In this document: positions 16,426 through 25,608 of the stretch, in pieces | Layout of the letters: each line of letters begins with the position of its first letter | How positions within the stretch are numbered: position 1 is the stretch's first letter | Assembly (NCBI GenBank): GCA_011620315.1 | Contig: WOZO01000221.1 | Location: forward strand, 1 to 48,254 | Direction: 5' to 3' | DNA from: Sideroxydans sp. | Lineage (GTDB): Bacteria > Pseudomonadota > Gammaproteobacteria > Burkholderiales > Gallionellaceae | Length of the DNA: 48,254 bases | Notes under the pieces: generated by a model | Database searches by the model: none | Told to the model about the DNA's origin: nothing | The model's input: the letters and a program-made list of their open reading frames with translations, nothing else | Program-made: the position numbers and the translations under genes

Positions 16426-17598
16426 TTATTCAATCGGGTTGTGTAACGCAGTCGAGATATTCCACAGCGCCTGCCTGATCACGCTGCGCGGTGCGCCGAT
16501 GTTCATGCGCATGTGGCCGCTGCCCTCGCTGCCGAACATCGCGCCCGGACTCAAACCGATGCCTGCCTTCTGCACGAAAAAATCCTTGAGCAGTTTGTCG
16601 CTCAAGCCCATCCCGCGGCAATCCAGCCACAGCAGATAAGTCCCTTCCGGCTCGACCATTTCGATCTGCGGCAGATGCTGTTGCAGATAGTCGCGCACCA
16701 TGTCGCGCGTCCCGGCCAAATACCCCATCAGATCATCCAGCCAGGATGCGCCCTCGCGGTACGCGGCTTCGAACGCGGCGATGCTGAACGGGTTGGCGGC
16801 GCTGACGTGCAGGGTGTCGAAAACCTGCGCGATGGCTTTGCGATCCGCAGCGCGCGGCACGACGAGCGTGGACAGGCCGAGGCCGGGGATGTTGAAGGTC
16901 TTGCTGGGCGCGACGGCGGTGACGATCCCCACTTTGTCGTTCAGCGTGGCGAGCGGCACGTGCCTGAAACCGGGATAGATCAGGTCGGCGTGGATCTCGT
17001 CCGACACCACGGTGATGTCGTGCTTTTCGCATACCGTCAGCAGCGCCTGCAATTCTTCGCGCTGCCACACGCGCCCGACCGGATTGTGCGGCGAACACAG
17101 GATCAACATGCGCCCGCCGTCACGCGCGCAACGTTCGAGGTCGGTCAAATCGAAGGCGTAGCGCCCGTTCTCCAGCTTGAGCGGGTTGAGCAGCGACTTG
17201 CGGCCGCAGGTCTGTGCCGCAGCGAGGAACGGCGCGTACACCGGCGGCTGCACGATCACGCCGTCGCCGGGTCGGCTCAAGCCCATGATGCAGGCGTGCA
17301 GCGACGGCACCACGCCGGGACAGAACACAATGGCTTCGCGCGTGACATGCCAGTCGTGGCGCGCGGCCAGCCAGTGCATCTGCGCGTCATACATGGATTC
17401 GGGATGGATAGTGTAGCCGAACACGGGATGTTCGGCGCGTTGCGCCAGTGCGCGTTGCACCGCTTCCGGCACGGCGAAATCCATATCCGCCACCCACAGC
17501 GGAATGACATCGTCGCGACCGAACACCTCGCGGCGCAGATCGTATTTCAGACTGGCGGTGTTGTGACGAACGGGAGCCGAATCGAAGCGTTTATCCAT
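16426..17598 (-). CDS. MalY/PatB-type C-S lyase (PLP aminotransferase fold)
   Basis: A 390-residue PLP enzyme of the PatB/MalY group, which cleaves cystathionine or other cysteine S-conjugates (beta-lyase). Seen: WVADMDF near residue 35, NPVGR at about 172, SDEIHADL at about 199, and the Schiff-base lysine K233 in SKTFNIPGL. The ATG at 17598 (MDKRFDS) matches family starts and is preferred to one at 17640. It overlaps a perfect 14-bp inverted repeat (17592-17634). Followed upstream by a rhodanese on the same strand, fitting a role in sulfur amino acid turnover. Confidence 0.9.
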   Translation of the reverse strand: MDKRFDSAPVRHNTASLKYDLRREVFGRDDVIPLWVADMDFAVPEAVQRALAQRAEHPVFGYTIHPESMYDAQMHWLAARHDWHVTREAIVFCPGVVPSLHACIMGLSRPGDGVIVQPPVYAPFLAAAQTCGRKSLLNPLKLENGRYAFDLTDLERCARDGGRMLILCSPHNPVGRVWQREELQALLTVCEKHDITVVSDEIHADLIYPGFRHVPLATLNDKVGIVTAVAPSKTFNIPGLGLSTLVVPRAADRKAIAQVFDTLHVSAANPFSIAAFEAAYREGASWLDDLMGYLAGTRDMVRDYLQQHLPQIEMVEPEGTYLLWLDCRGMGLSDKLLKDFFVQKAGIGLSPGAMFGSEGSGHMRMNIGAPRSVIRQALWNISTALHNPIE

Positions 17599-17634
17599 GG
17601 CCGCAATATTGCCGCAAAGATGCGGCCATGGATA
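17592..17634. promoter_or_regulatory. Perfect inverted repeat at the patB/malY start codon
   Basis: TATCCATGGCCGCA (17592-17605) and its exact complement TGCGGCCATGGATA (17621-17634) flank a 15-bp spacer. The left arm contains the start codon of the leftward gene. In mRNA this would form a strong hairpin sequestering the start; in DNA it could be an operator. Confidence 0.5.
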
Positions 17635-17651
17635 CCGCACGGGGAACTACT

Positions 17652-18038
17652 TTAAGTCTGCGCCCAGGGCAAACCTTCAAAGCGCCAGCCGTTGTGCGAA
17701 TTGCGGTGATGGGTGTCGTCCAGATCGCCTTCGAAACCGTGCGTGACGTTGTAGATGTCTTTCATCCCCGCGTTCTCCAACGCCAGCCCCGCATCGGCGG
17801 AACGGCGACCGGAACGGCAGATCAGCACCACGGGACGATTCACACTGGCCGCTTTGCGCACATGCGCGACGAACATGGGATCGATCTCCCAGTCCGGGCC
17901 GTCTACCCAAGGGATATGGATGGAACCGCGCGGGTGACCGACGAACATGTATTCCATCTCGCTACGCACATCGACGAACACTGCTTCGGGATTGGCCTGC
18001 AGAAAATCGTAAGCTTCTTTCGGGGTCAGATGTTGCAT
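17652..18038 (-). CDS. Rhodanese-like sulfurtransferase
   Basis: A 128-residue single-domain rhodanese. The strand VFVDVRSEMEY and the active-site loop CRSGRRS (C74) are intact, so it should carry a persulfide. The segment NVTHGFEGDLDDTHHRN near the end is typical of a small cytoplasmic subgroup. The ATG at 18038 has AGGAG 8 bp upstream; a longer frame was not used. Same direction as patB, 53 bp upstream of it, possibly one transcript: lyase releases, rhodanese accepts sulfur (inference). Confidence 0.9.
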   Translation of the reverse strand: MQHLTPKEAYDFLQANPEAVFVDVRSEMEYMFVGHPRGSIHIPWVDGPDWEIDPMFVAHVRKAASVNRPVVLICRSGRRSADAGLALENAGMKDIYNVTHGFEGDLDDTHHRNSHNGWRFEGLPWAQT

Positions 18039-18094
18039 GATCGTCGCTCCTGATCTGTAAATAAGTGGGCGGATTATAGCCCCGAGGTTCACCG

Positions 18095-18437
18095 GGGCGA
18101 CAAGACGGCGGCGGCGAACACCGATGTGCGCGGTCGCAGCTACGCACCGGACGGTAAAGCACCGGCGACCTTTGCGGTGGGCGGCACACGCCAGAAACTG
18201 CCGATGATTGCCACCGTTACCAATCGGGGCAAGACGCGCCGGATGGTCATTGATGAGGCGCTCAACCCGGAAGAGCGACTTAATGCCGACCCGGAGCAGA
18301 CCATCTATACCATGGTCCCGGTACGCACCAAAGCCAAACCGAAAGCCGCAGCAACCGAGAACATGCAGAACTTGCAGAAATTACCCGAGCGTGTAAAAAA
18401 ACAGTTTCGGTATTCTCGCGTGAAATATGCCGCATAA
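18095..18437 (+). pseudogene. IS630-family transposase remnant
   Basis: A collapsed IS630-type DDE transposase. The readable protein contains NTDVRGRSYAP, VGGTRQKLPMIATVTN and VIDEA, then jumps straight to LNPEERLNAD and ends in VKTRAK-like and RVKYAA segments. In intact members about 70 residues, including the second catalytic Asp region, lie between VIDEA and LNPEER. The N-terminal HTH part is also missing. A 103-residue frame from GTG 18126 is still open. No terminal repeats could be paired. Confidence 0.75.
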
Positions 18438-18454
18438 AACTTCAAACTTCATCT

Positions 18455-18494
18455 GGCCGGATCAATAGGCCGGATCAATAACGCCGCATCAATA
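18455..18494 (+). repeat. Three short tandem repeats after the IS630 remnant
   Basis: GGCCGGATCAATA occurs twice back to back (18455-18467, 18468-18480), followed by the variant ACGCCGCATCAATA (18481-18494). The unit is 13-14 bp. It lies 17 bp past the transposase relic and upstream of the histidine kinase gene, whose 166-bp leader holds nothing else clear. Confidence 0.6.
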
Positions 18495-18603
18495 ACGGTT
18501 GATATTTATTACAAAGCAACATAACCTTGAGACGATAAGCGTATGTAAAGCACCGCAGATGTCTTCATAGCTGGACCAGGCAACCCTTTCTTGCAGAGTC
18601 ACG

Positions 18604-19824
18604 ATGAACAGACTATCCATCCCCGCTGAACTTTCGGATGAAACCGAATTCTTCTGGACAAGCGAACCCGAGTTCATTCCGCCCGATCTGGACGGCGGTG
18701 TGGACGCGTGCATCGAACAGAGTTTTCTTTCCCAGCGCGCCAGCGATCTGGAAACGCTGCTCAACCATTGTCTTGAATCCGTCCTCGGCATGCTGCACGC
18801 GCGCGCCGGTGTGATCCGCATCCTGCTGCCGGACGAGCAGACGCTGCCCATCATCAGTACCGTCGGCCTTTCAAACGAGGAACTGTATGCCGAACGCGTC
18901 AGCGAACTGGCCTGCGAGGATTGCAGTCGCGACGCATTCCGCCACGGCCTGTGTGCCACCACCATCGAAAAGTGCGAGACCCGGCAATGCGGCTCAGGCA
19001 GCCGCCGCATGCAATCGGTGATCTCCATCCCGCTGGAAGGCCGCACGTCTGCCGACACATTACTCGGCGTATTCACCCTGTTCTTCGACACCCCGCAAAC
19101 CACATTCAGCCCGACCGCGCAGATGGCGGTGAATTTTTCCGACATGCTGGCCGCGCTGATCGAGCACACCCAGGCCGGTCGCGAGGCGCGCCGTGCCGAA
19201 TTGCTGATGGAACGCCAGTCCATCGCCAACGAAATCCACGATTCACTGGCGCAGACCCTGAACTACGCGCGCATGAACACCACCCTGCTGCGCGAGGCGG
19301 TACGCAGTAACAACGGCAATGCGCAAAAATACGTCGGCGATATGGAAAATGCGCTGGAGATCGGCCAGAAAGCCGTGCGCGCGCTGATCACCGACTTCCG
19401 CAGCGAGATGAACCCGGCCGGTCTGTTGTATGCACTGCAGGACCTGTGCGGCGAATTCAACCGGCGCAACCATATCGTGCTCGACTGCAAGGTGCGCATC
19501 GCCGATCTGGACCTGCCGCTGGAACACGAGATACAGACCTATAACATCGTGCGCGAAGCGCTCTCCAATATCGAGAAGCATTCCAACGCATCGCATGCCA
19601 GAGTGATCGTCGATTATGTCTGCGGCTACTATGTATTCATGGTAGAAGACAACGGCGTCGGCACATTCACCCCCGCCGAAGGCCATTACGGATTGGTCAT
19701 CATGCGCGAACGCGCACAAAGGATAGGCGGCGAGATACGCGTCGAAAGCACCAAAGGTCTGGGAACCTGCGTACAATTTTACTTCCCCGAGCCGGAAGCC
19801 AACTGGAGAACGATGAATGAGTGA
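18604..19824 (+). CDS. GAF-domain sensor histidine kinase, NarX/NreB-type
   Basis: A 406-residue kinase with no transmembrane segment, so cytoplasmic. A GAF-like input domain spans about residues 40-185 and includes five closely spaced cysteines (C104, C107, C117, C124, C129). A HisKA_3 dimerisation domain follows with phosphoacceptor H212 in NEIHDSLAQ, then an HATPase_c domain (REALSNIEKHSNA, then VEDNGVG). The cysteine cluster could hold an Fe-S centre or zinc, or react with sulfide or persulfide; which one is not decidable here. Its end overlaps the response regulator start by 8 bp, so the two are a coupled pair. The sulfide:quinone oxidoreductase lies next downstream. Confidence 0.9.
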   Translation: MNRLSIPAELSDETEFFWTSEPEFIPPDLDGGVDACIEQSFLSQRASDLETLLNHCLESVLGMLHARAGVIRILLPDEQTLPIISTVGLSNEELYAERVSELACEDCSRDAFRHGLCATTIEKCETRQCGSGSRRMQSVISIPLEGRTSADTLLGVFTLFFDTPQTTFSPTAQMAVNFSDMLAALIEHTQAGREARRAELLMERQSIANEIHDSLAQTLNYARMNTTLLREAVRSNNGNAQKYVGDMENALEIGQKAVRALITDFRSEMNPAGLLYALQDLCGEFNRRNHIVLDCKVRIADLDLPLEHEIQTYNIVREALSNIEKHSNASHARVIVDYVCGYYVFMVEDNGVGTFTPAEGHYGLVIMRERAQRIGGEIRVESTKGLGTCVQFYFPEPEANWRTMNE

Positions 19825-20479
19825 GATGCTGAAGATCGCCCTGGTGGATGACCAGAACCTGTGTCGCATGGGGCTGTGCGAATTGTTGAGCAACGGCTAC
19901 GGCTTCAATGTGCTCGGCGCAGTCGGCAGCCTGGAAGCATTGCAAAAACTTATCGAGCTGAAACCCGATGTCATCGTGATGGATCTGCGCATGAAGCCGA
20001 TGGACGGCATCGCCATGCTGCAACAGATCCGCGACGACGGCTGCACCATCCCCACCGTGATCCTCACCATGAGCGACTCCGAAACCGATCTCTCCAATGC
20101 CATCAAGGCCGGCGCGCGCGGCTTCCTGCTGAAGGATATGGCCCCGGAAGACGTGGTCGATGCCATCCGCCGCGTTGCGGGCGGCGAGATGGTGGTCGCA
20201 CCGTCGATGACGGTGAAGATGATCGACATGCTCAAGGGAAAACTGCCCGGCAGCGGGCCGAGACAATCTCTCAACCTGCTCACCGAACGCGAGAAGGAGA
20301 TTCTGCAACTGCTGTCGCGCGGCGAAAGCAACAAGGCCATCGCACAGACTCTGTCCATCAGTTACGACACCGTCAAACAGCACGTGCGCCACATCCTGAA
20401 CAAACTCAATCTGTCCTCGCGCGTCAAAGCCGCCGTGCTGTTCGCCAAAGAACAGGGCAATACCAACAACGACCAGTAA
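19817..20479 (+). CDS. NarL/LuxR-family response regulator
   Basis: A 220-residue regulator. The receiver domain has the acidic pair after LVDD, phosphoacceptor D56 in VIVMDLRM, and the conserved K in GFLLKD. A C-terminal LuxR-type HTH includes LTEREKEILQLLSRG, then SNKAIAQTLSIS and KQHVRHILNKL. Cognate partner of the kinase just upstream (8-bp overlap). The nearest target is the sqr gene 153 bp downstream, whose promoter region contains a hyphenated palindrome. Confidence 0.93.
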   Translation: MSEMLKIALVDDQNLCRMGLCELLSNGYGFNVLGAVGSLEALQKLIELKPDVIVMDLRMKPMDGIAMLQQIRDDGCTIPTVILTMSDSETDLSNAIKAGARGFLLKDMAPEDVVDAIRRVAGGEMVVAPSMTVKMIDMLKGKLPGSGPRQSLNLLTEREKEILQLLSRGESNKAIAQTLSISYDTVKQHVRHILNKLNLSSRVKAAVLFAKEQGNTNNDQ

Positions 20480-20508
20480 AGCCTCATTCCCCATACGGGC
20501 TACCCACA

Positions 20509-20527
20509 CTACCCAATGGGGTTATAG
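20509..20527. promoter_or_regulatory. Palindrome in the sqr upstream region
   Basis: CTACCCAATGGGGTTATAG is an imperfect palindrome centred on CCCAATGGG, preceded by a second TACCCAC half at 20501-20507. Its TACC-like halves recall NarL-type sites. It is a candidate operator for the adjacent LuxR-type response regulator. The match is loose. Confidence 0.3.
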
Positions 20528-20632
20528 ACACTTCCCTGCCTTATTGCGCCTAATTACGGGCCGCAAGAGAGCGGCATCCGGAAAAGAACCGGAGCAATTC
20601 CATCAACATCAACCTATAACGGGGGAACACAC

Positions 20633-21904
20633 ATGGCACATGTAGTCATCATGGGTGCAGGCGTCGGCGGCATGCCGGCAGCTTACGAAATGCGCGAGCA
20701 GCTGGACAGCAAACACAAAGTCACCGTCGTCAACAACGGCGAGAACTTCCACTTCACGCCTTCCAACCCGTGGGTCGGTGTCAAATGGCGCGACCGCAAA
20801 CATATCGAATTCCCGGTGCGCACCTACCTGCATCGCAAGGGTATCGAATTCAATCCCACCGGCGTAAAACGCATCCACCCCGACCAGAACCGGCTCGAAC
20901 TCAACGACGGCAGCATGATGGACTATGACTATCTGGTCATCGCTACCGGCCCCAAGCTGGCATTCGATGAAGTCGAGGGTCTCGGCCCACACGGCGGATT
21001 CACCCATTCCGTCTGCCACGTCGATCACGCCATGAAGTCGCATGAGATATGGGACGACTTCTGCAAAGATCCCGGTCCCATCGTGGTCGGCGCCGTGCAA
21101 GGTGCATCCTGCTTCGGCCCGGCATACGAATACGCATTCATCATGGAAACGGACCTGCGCAAGCGCAAGATCCGCAACAAGGTCCCGATGACATTCGTCA
21201 CTTCCGAGCCCTACATCGGCCACCTCGGTCTGGGCGGTGTCGGCGACTCCAAAGGCATCATGGAATCCGCCATGCGCGACAAACACATCAAGTGGATCTG
21301 CAATGCCAGGGTCACCAAGGTCGAGGACGGCAAGATGTACGTCACCGAACATGACGACATGGGACAGGAAAAACAAAAGCACGAGCTGCCCTTCAAGTAC
21401 AGCATGATGCTGCCGGCCTTCAAAGGTATCGACGCCGTGTCCGGCCTGGAAGGCCTGACCAACCCGCGCGGCTTCATCACCGTGGACAAGCACCAGCGCA
21501 ACGCGAAATACAAAAACGTATTCGCTGTCGGCGTATGCGTGGCCATCCCGCCGGTGGAGCCGACACCGGTTCCGGTCGGTACCCCCAAGACCGGCTACAT
21601 GATCGAATCCATGGTCACCGCCACCGCGCACAACATCAAGGCCGACCTTACCAACCAGCCCGCGGACAAAGAAGCCACCTGGAACGCGGTATGTCTGGCC
21701 GACTTTGGCGAGAGCGGCGTCGCATTCGTCGCCATCCCGCAGATCCCGCCACGCAACGTGAACTGGTTCTCCGAAGGCAAATGGGTACACCTCGCCAAGG
21801 TCGCGTTCGAGAAATACTTCATCCGCAAGATGAAGAAAGGCACCACCGAACCGTTCTACGAAGGCAGCATCATGAAGATGCTGGGCATCGAGAAGCTGAA
21901 GTAA
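20633..21904 (+). CDS. sqr: Sulfide:quinone oxidoreductase, type I
   Basis: A 423-residue FAD enzyme that oxidises sulfide and passes electrons to the quinone pool, membrane-associated. The N-terminal FAD motif is VIMGAGVGGMPAAYEM. The three redox cysteines fall at C128 (SVCHVDHA), C160 (GASCFGPAYEY) and C354 (WNAVCLADFG), matching C128, C160 and C356 of the Acidithiobacillus ferrooxidans enzyme, to which the whole protein is very similar. The C-terminal amphipathic region (HLAKVAFEKYFIRKMKKG) is the membrane-docking helix. GGGGGAA upstream of the ATG is the ribosome binding site. A strong terminator follows. Confidence 0.95.
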   Translation: MAHVVIMGAGVGGMPAAYEMREQLDSKHKVTVVNNGENFHFTPSNPWVGVKWRDRKHIEFPVRTYLHRKGIEFNPTGVKRIHPDQNRLELNDGSMMDYDYLVIATGPKLAFDEVEGLGPHGGFTHSVCHVDHAMKSHEIWDDFCKDPGPIVVGAVQGASCFGPAYEYAFIMETDLRKRKIRNKVPMTFVTSEPYIGHLGLGGVGDSKGIMESAMRDKHIKWICNARVTKVEDGKMYVTEHDDMGQEKQKHELPFKYSMMLPAFKGIDAVSGLEGLTNPRGFITVDKHQRNAKYKNVFAVGVCVAIPPVEPTPVPVGTPKTGYMIESMVTATAHNIKADLTNQPADKEATWNAVCLADFGESGVAFVAIPQIPPRNVNWFSEGKWVHLAKVAFEKYFIRKMKKGTTEPFYEGSIMKMLGIEKLK

Positions 21905-21920
21905 TCCTGCAGCACAAACA

Positions 21921-21954
21921 AAAAGGCCGCCGACTGCAAAGTCGGCGGCCTTTT
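21921..21954. terminator. Bidirectional terminator between sqr and cysB
   Basis: A 15-bp perfect stem (AAAAGGCCGCCGACT, 21921-21935, with its complement at 21940-21954) and a four-base loop, with A and T runs at either side. It serves the convergent sqr and cysB transcripts. Confidence 0.9.
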
Positions 21955-21961
21955 GCATTCA

Positions 21962-22894
21962 TCATTCCGGACATTCCAGAGCCAGCCCCGCCCTGACCGT
22001 TTTTTCATCGAGTCTGGAGGAACACAGTTCGATGAACCGGTAGGCGAAGCTGCGCAAATAGTGTCCGCGACGCAAAGCGATGTAGGTGGTGTTCGCCCCA
22101 AAGAATTGTTCGCATTCGAGCAATTGCAAATCGCCGTCTTTGGCCGGACTGAAAGCCATGGAAGCCATGATGCCGATCCCCATCCCCAGCTCCACGTAGG
22201 TCTTGATCACATCCGCATCCAATGCCGACATCACGATATCGGGGTTGAGGCCGGCCTCGGCAAACGCCCGGTCTATCTTGGCACGACCGGTCAGCCCCTC
22301 GTGATAGGTCACGAGGGGATAGGCGGCGATGTCTTTCAACGTAATCGCCTGCAGCTTGGACAGCGGATGCCCTTTGGGTACCACGACCGCGTGATGCCAA
22401 GTGTAATAAGGAAATGAATCCAGTTTGACCACCTCGCCCAGCGCCTCGGTCGCCACGCCGATATCGGCCTCGCCCGACAACAGCATGGAAACGATCTCGT
22501 CCGGACCGGCCTGGTGCAGCTTGAGATGCACTTTTGGAAAACTCTTTTTGAACTCATGCACCACTTGCGGCAGCGCATAACGCGCCTGCGTGTGCGTGGC
22601 GACCACGGTGAGCTGGCCTTCGTCGCGCTTGCTGTATTGCTCCACCAGATTCTTGATGTTGTTGGAATCGAGCAGGATGCGCTCCACGATCACCAGCAAT
22701 TCCTCGCCCGGTTCGGTCAGCCCCAGCAGACGCTTGCCCTTGCGCACAAACAGTTCCACCCCCAGTTCATCCTCAAGGTCCTTGATGTGCTTGGATACGC
22801 CGGACTGCGAGGTGAACAGCGCATTGCCTACTTCGGTGAGATTGAAGTTGCGGCGCGCCGCTTCGCGGATGATCCTGAGTTGCTGGAAGTTCAT
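21962..22894 (-). CDS. cysB: CysB-family LysR-type regulator
   Basis: A 310-residue LysR-type activator of the CysB/Cbl group, which turns on sulfate and sulfonate genes in response to acetylserine. The N-terminal HTH ([22 protein letters not shown] in the first 45 residues) is the CysB-specific version, and the sensor domain contains [11 protein letters not shown], the usual ligand-binding segment. The start overlaps the cysA end by 4 bp, so it is the last gene of the cysT-W-A-B transcript. Candidate sites for it are the CTTAT/ATAAG repeats at 25609, 34413 and 43442. Confidence 0.93.
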   Translation of the reverse strand: MNFQQLRIIREAARRNFNLTEVGNALFTSQSGVSKHIKDLEDELGVELFVRKGKRLLGLTEPGEELLVIVERILLDSNNIKNLVEQYSKRDEGQLTVVATHTQARYALPQVVHEFKKSFPKVHLKLHQAGPDEIVSMLLSGEADIGVATEALGEVVKLDSFPYYTWHHAVVVPKGHPLSKLQAITLKDIAAYPLVTYHEGLTGRAKIDRAFAEAGLNPDIVMSALDADVIKTYVELGMGIGIMASMAFSPAKDGDLQLLECEQFFGANTTYIALRRGHYLRSFAYRFIELCSSRLDEKTVRAGLALECPE

Positions 22895-23919
22895 GCTGCG
22901 GAGGCTTCTTCGAATACACGGAACTGACGCGGGCGAATGAATACTCTGTCGCCATTTGCCAGAGGTGCGGCATCGAAGCGTTCACGCGACAACTCGATCT
23001 CAATGAACTCGCTGCTGCCGTCCGCCGCCACTTCCACCCGCACGATGGAACCGATGGCACGCACCAGTTTCACCTCCACCGGTAGTGAAGTCTCGTCCTG
23101 CCGCGTGGTGCTGATGTCGATGTCGTGCGGACGTACATAGGCGACCACATCGCCATGTTCGCTAGTCCATGGCGCATGGTCGCGACTGTGGAACAGGTTC
23201 ACGTTGCCGATGAACTGATAGACGAACGACGTGGCCGGCGCGGCATACACCTCGTCCGGCGTGCCGACCTGTTCGATCACGCCCTTGTTCATCACCACCA
23301 CGCGGTCGGCCACTTCCAGCGCTTCTTCCTGATCGTGGGTGACGAACACGCTGGTGATATGCAGTTCGTCATGCAAGCGACGTAACCAGCGACGCAGTTC
23401 CTTGCGCACCTGTGCATCAAGTGCCCCGAACGGCTCGTCCAGCAACAATATCTTAGGCTCGACAGCGAGCGCACGTGCCAAAGCGATGCGCTGACGCTGC
23501 CCACCGGAAAGCTGTGCCGGATAGCGGTCATGCAGCCAGTCAAGTTGCACCAGGCTCAACAACTCATGCACACGGCGTTTTATCTCCGCTTCGTTCGGAC
23601 GTTCCTTCTTGGGCTTCACGCGCAGGCCGAAGGCGACGTTCTCGAATACGGTCATGTGGCGGAACAGGGCGTAGTGCTGGAACACGAAACCGACATTGCG
23701 CTCGCGCGCATCGCGCTGCTCGACATCTTCGCCGTTGAACAGCAGCTTGCCGAAATCGGCCAGCTCCATACCGCCGATGATGCGCAGCAGCGTGGTTTTG
23801 CCGCAGCCCGATGGCCCCAGTAGCGCCAGCAGCTCGCCGCTATTCACTTCCAGATTGATGTTGTCCAGTGCCTTGTAGGTGCCGAATTGCTTGTTCAGGT
23901 TTTGGATGCTTATGCTCAT
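22891..23919 (-). CDS. cysA: Sulfate/thiosulfate ABC transporter ATP-binding protein
   Basis: The ATPase of the sulfate importer, 342 residues. Walker A is GPSGCGKTT, the signature is [15 protein letters not shown], and Walker B is [11 protein letters not shown] with the following [14 protein letters not shown] switch His. A C-terminal TOBE-like region (about 240-340) completes it. It abuts cysW (one base apart) and overlaps cysB by 4 bp. Works with CysT and CysW and the periplasmic protein Sbp, encoded apart at 42337. Confidence 0.95.
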   Translation of the reverse strand: MSISIQNLNKQFGTYKALDNINLEVNSGELLALLGPSGCGKTTLLRIIGGMELADFGKLLFNGEDVEQRDARERNVGFVFQHYALFRHMTVFENVAFGLRVKPKKERPNEAEIKRRVHELLSLVQLDWLHDRYPAQLSGGQRQRIALARALAVEPKILLLDEPFGALDAQVRKELRRWLRRLHDELHITSVFVTHDQEEALEVADRVVVMNKGVIEQVGTPDEVYAAPATSFVYQFIGNVNLFHSRDHAPWTSEHGDVVAYVRPHDIDISTTRQDETSLPVEVKLVRAIGSIVRVEVAADGSSEFIEIELSRERFDAAPLANGDRVFIRPRQFRVFEEASAA

Positions 23920-24780
23920 TTAGTGTGCTCCATGCAAAGGTTCGCCCGACCGTTTGGCCTGCCATTCCACCAGCGACTTGATGCCCAGTGTCACCAGCGC
24001 CAGCAAAGCCAGCAGCGAGGCCACGGCGAAGGCCGCGACAAAGTTGTATTCGTTATAGGTGATCTCGACATGCAAGGGCATGGTGGTGGTCATGCCGCGG
24101 ATGTGGCCGGACACCACCGACACCGCGCCGAATTCGCCCATCGCCCGCGCATTGCACAGGATCACGCCGTACAGCAGCCCCCACTTGATGTTGGGCAGGG
24201 TCACGCGCCAGAAGGTCTGCCAGCCGGTGGCCCCCAGCGACACCGCTGCCTCCTCCTCTTCCTTGCCTTGCGCCTGCATCAGCGGGATCAGTTCGCGCGC
24301 GATGAACGGGAAAGTGACGAAGATGGTCGCCAGCACGATGCCCGGCACGGCGAAGATCAGCTTGATGTCATGTGCCTGCAGCCACGGCCCGAGCCAGCCC
24401 TGCGCGCCGAACAGCAGCACATAGATCAGCCCGGACACCACCGGACTCACCGCGAACGGCAGATCGATGAAAGTGATCAGCAGGCTCTTGCCCTTGAACT
24501 CGAACTTGGCGATGGCCCACGACGCCGCGATGCCGAACACCAGATTGGCAGGCACCGCGATGGCCGCCACCAGCAGTGTCAGCCTGACCGCCGACAAGGC
24601 ATCCGGCTCCACCAGGGCTTGCCAATACAAGTCCCAGCCCTTGCTCAGAGCCTCGACGAACACCGCGATCAGCGGCAGGCCGAGGAACAGGAACAAATAA
24701 CCCAGCGCGATGCCGATCAGCAGCAGGGTGATGCCTTTAGATTCACGGGTGGAGATCCTTCTTTGTTGTGTAGCCATCAT
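23920..24780 (-). CDS. cysW: Sulfate ABC transporter permease CysW
   Basis: Inner-membrane permease of 286 residues with about six hydrophobic segments. The EAA-type coupling loop (EEEEAAVSLGATGWQTFWRV) and the DLPFAVSPVVSGLIY segment are characteristic of CysW. Its start overlaps the cysT stop by 4 bp. An extra ATG follows the first, so the start may be one codon later. Confidence 0.95.
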   Translation of the reverse strand: MMATQQRRISTRESKGITLLLIGIALGYLFLFLGLPLIAVFVEALSKGWDLYWQALVEPDALSAVRLTLLVAAIAVPANLVFGIAASWAIAKFEFKGKSLLITFIDLPFAVSPVVSGLIYVLLFGAQGWLGPWLQAHDIKLIFAVPGIVLATIFVTFPFIARELIPLMQAQGKEEEEAAVSLGATGWQTFWRVTLPNIKWGLLYGVILCNARAMGEFGAVSVVSGHIRGMTTTMPLHVEITYNEYNFVAAFAVASLLALLALVTLGIKSLVEWQAKRSGEPLHGAH

Positions 24781-25607
24781 CGTGCTCCTCTACGCGAACT
24801 CCACCACTGCAAACCGTTGATCGCCAGCAGCAAAGCGAACGAGATCAGCAGCATCGCCAGTGCGATGGCCGTAGCGCCGGCGTAGTCGTATTGCTCCAGC
24901 TTGGCGATGATCAGCAACGGCGTGATCTCCGAGATGTAAGGCATGTTGCCGGCAATGAAGATCACCGAACCGTACTCGCCGATGGCGCGCGCGAAGGCCA
25001 GCGAGAAACCGGTCAGCAAGGCGGGCGCGACGGCCGGAAAGATCACACGGCGGAACACGTCCCAGCGCCCCGCGCCCAGACTGGCTGCGGCCTCTTCCAC
25101 TTCCGCCTCCACGTCTTCGAGCACCGGTTGCACCGTGCGCACTACGAACGGCAGGCCGATGAAAGTCAGCGCGACCACGATGCCGAGCGGGGTATAGGCG
25201 ATTTTGATGCCCAGCTCGGCGAAATACTGGCCGAGCCAACCGTTGGGCGCATACAGCGTGGCCAGTACGATGCCGGCCACGGCGGTGGGCAAGGCGAACG
25301 GCAGATCGACCAGCGCATCGATGATGCGCTTGCCGGGAAAGCTGTAACGCACCAGCACCCAGGCCACCACCAGCCCGAAGAAAGCATTCGCCACCGCCGC
25401 CGCAAACGAGGTGAGGAAAGTCACCTTGAGCGAAGCCAGCACGCGGTCGCCCGTGACCACGTCCCAGAACCCGCCAAAGCCGAGGCTCGCCGTGTTCACG
25501 AACAGCGCCGACAGCGGGATCAGCACGATCAGAGAGAGATAAAGCAGCGTGAAACCCAGCGCCAGATTGAAGCCGGGTAAGACACTGTGAGCTTTGAAAC
25601 TGGACAT
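24777..25607 (-). CDS. cysT: Sulfate ABC transporter permease CysT (CysU)
   Basis: The first permease of the sulfate importer, 276 residues, about six hydrophobic segments. The DLPFALPTAVAGIVL stretch and the coupling loop EVEEAAASLGAGRWDVFRRV are typical. It is the first gene of the cysT-W-A-B transcript. Directly upstream is an inverted GCTTAT/ATAAGC repeat and a CTATAG -10-like box, fitting CysB control. Confidence 0.95.
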   Translation of the reverse strand: MSSFKAHSVLPGFNLALGFTLLYLSLIVLIPLSALFVNTASLGFGGFWDVVTGDRVLASLKVTFLTSFAAAVANAFFGLVVAWVLVRYSFPGKRIIDALVDLPFALPTAVAGIVLATLYAPNGWLGQYFAELGIKIAYTPLGIVVALTFIGLPFVVRTVQPVLEDVEAEVEEAAASLGAGRWDVFRRVIFPAVAPALLTGFSLAFARAIGEYGSVIFIAGNMPYISEITPLLIIAKLEQYDYAGATAIALAMLLISFALLLAINGLQWWSSRRGAR

Positions 25608-25608
25608 C

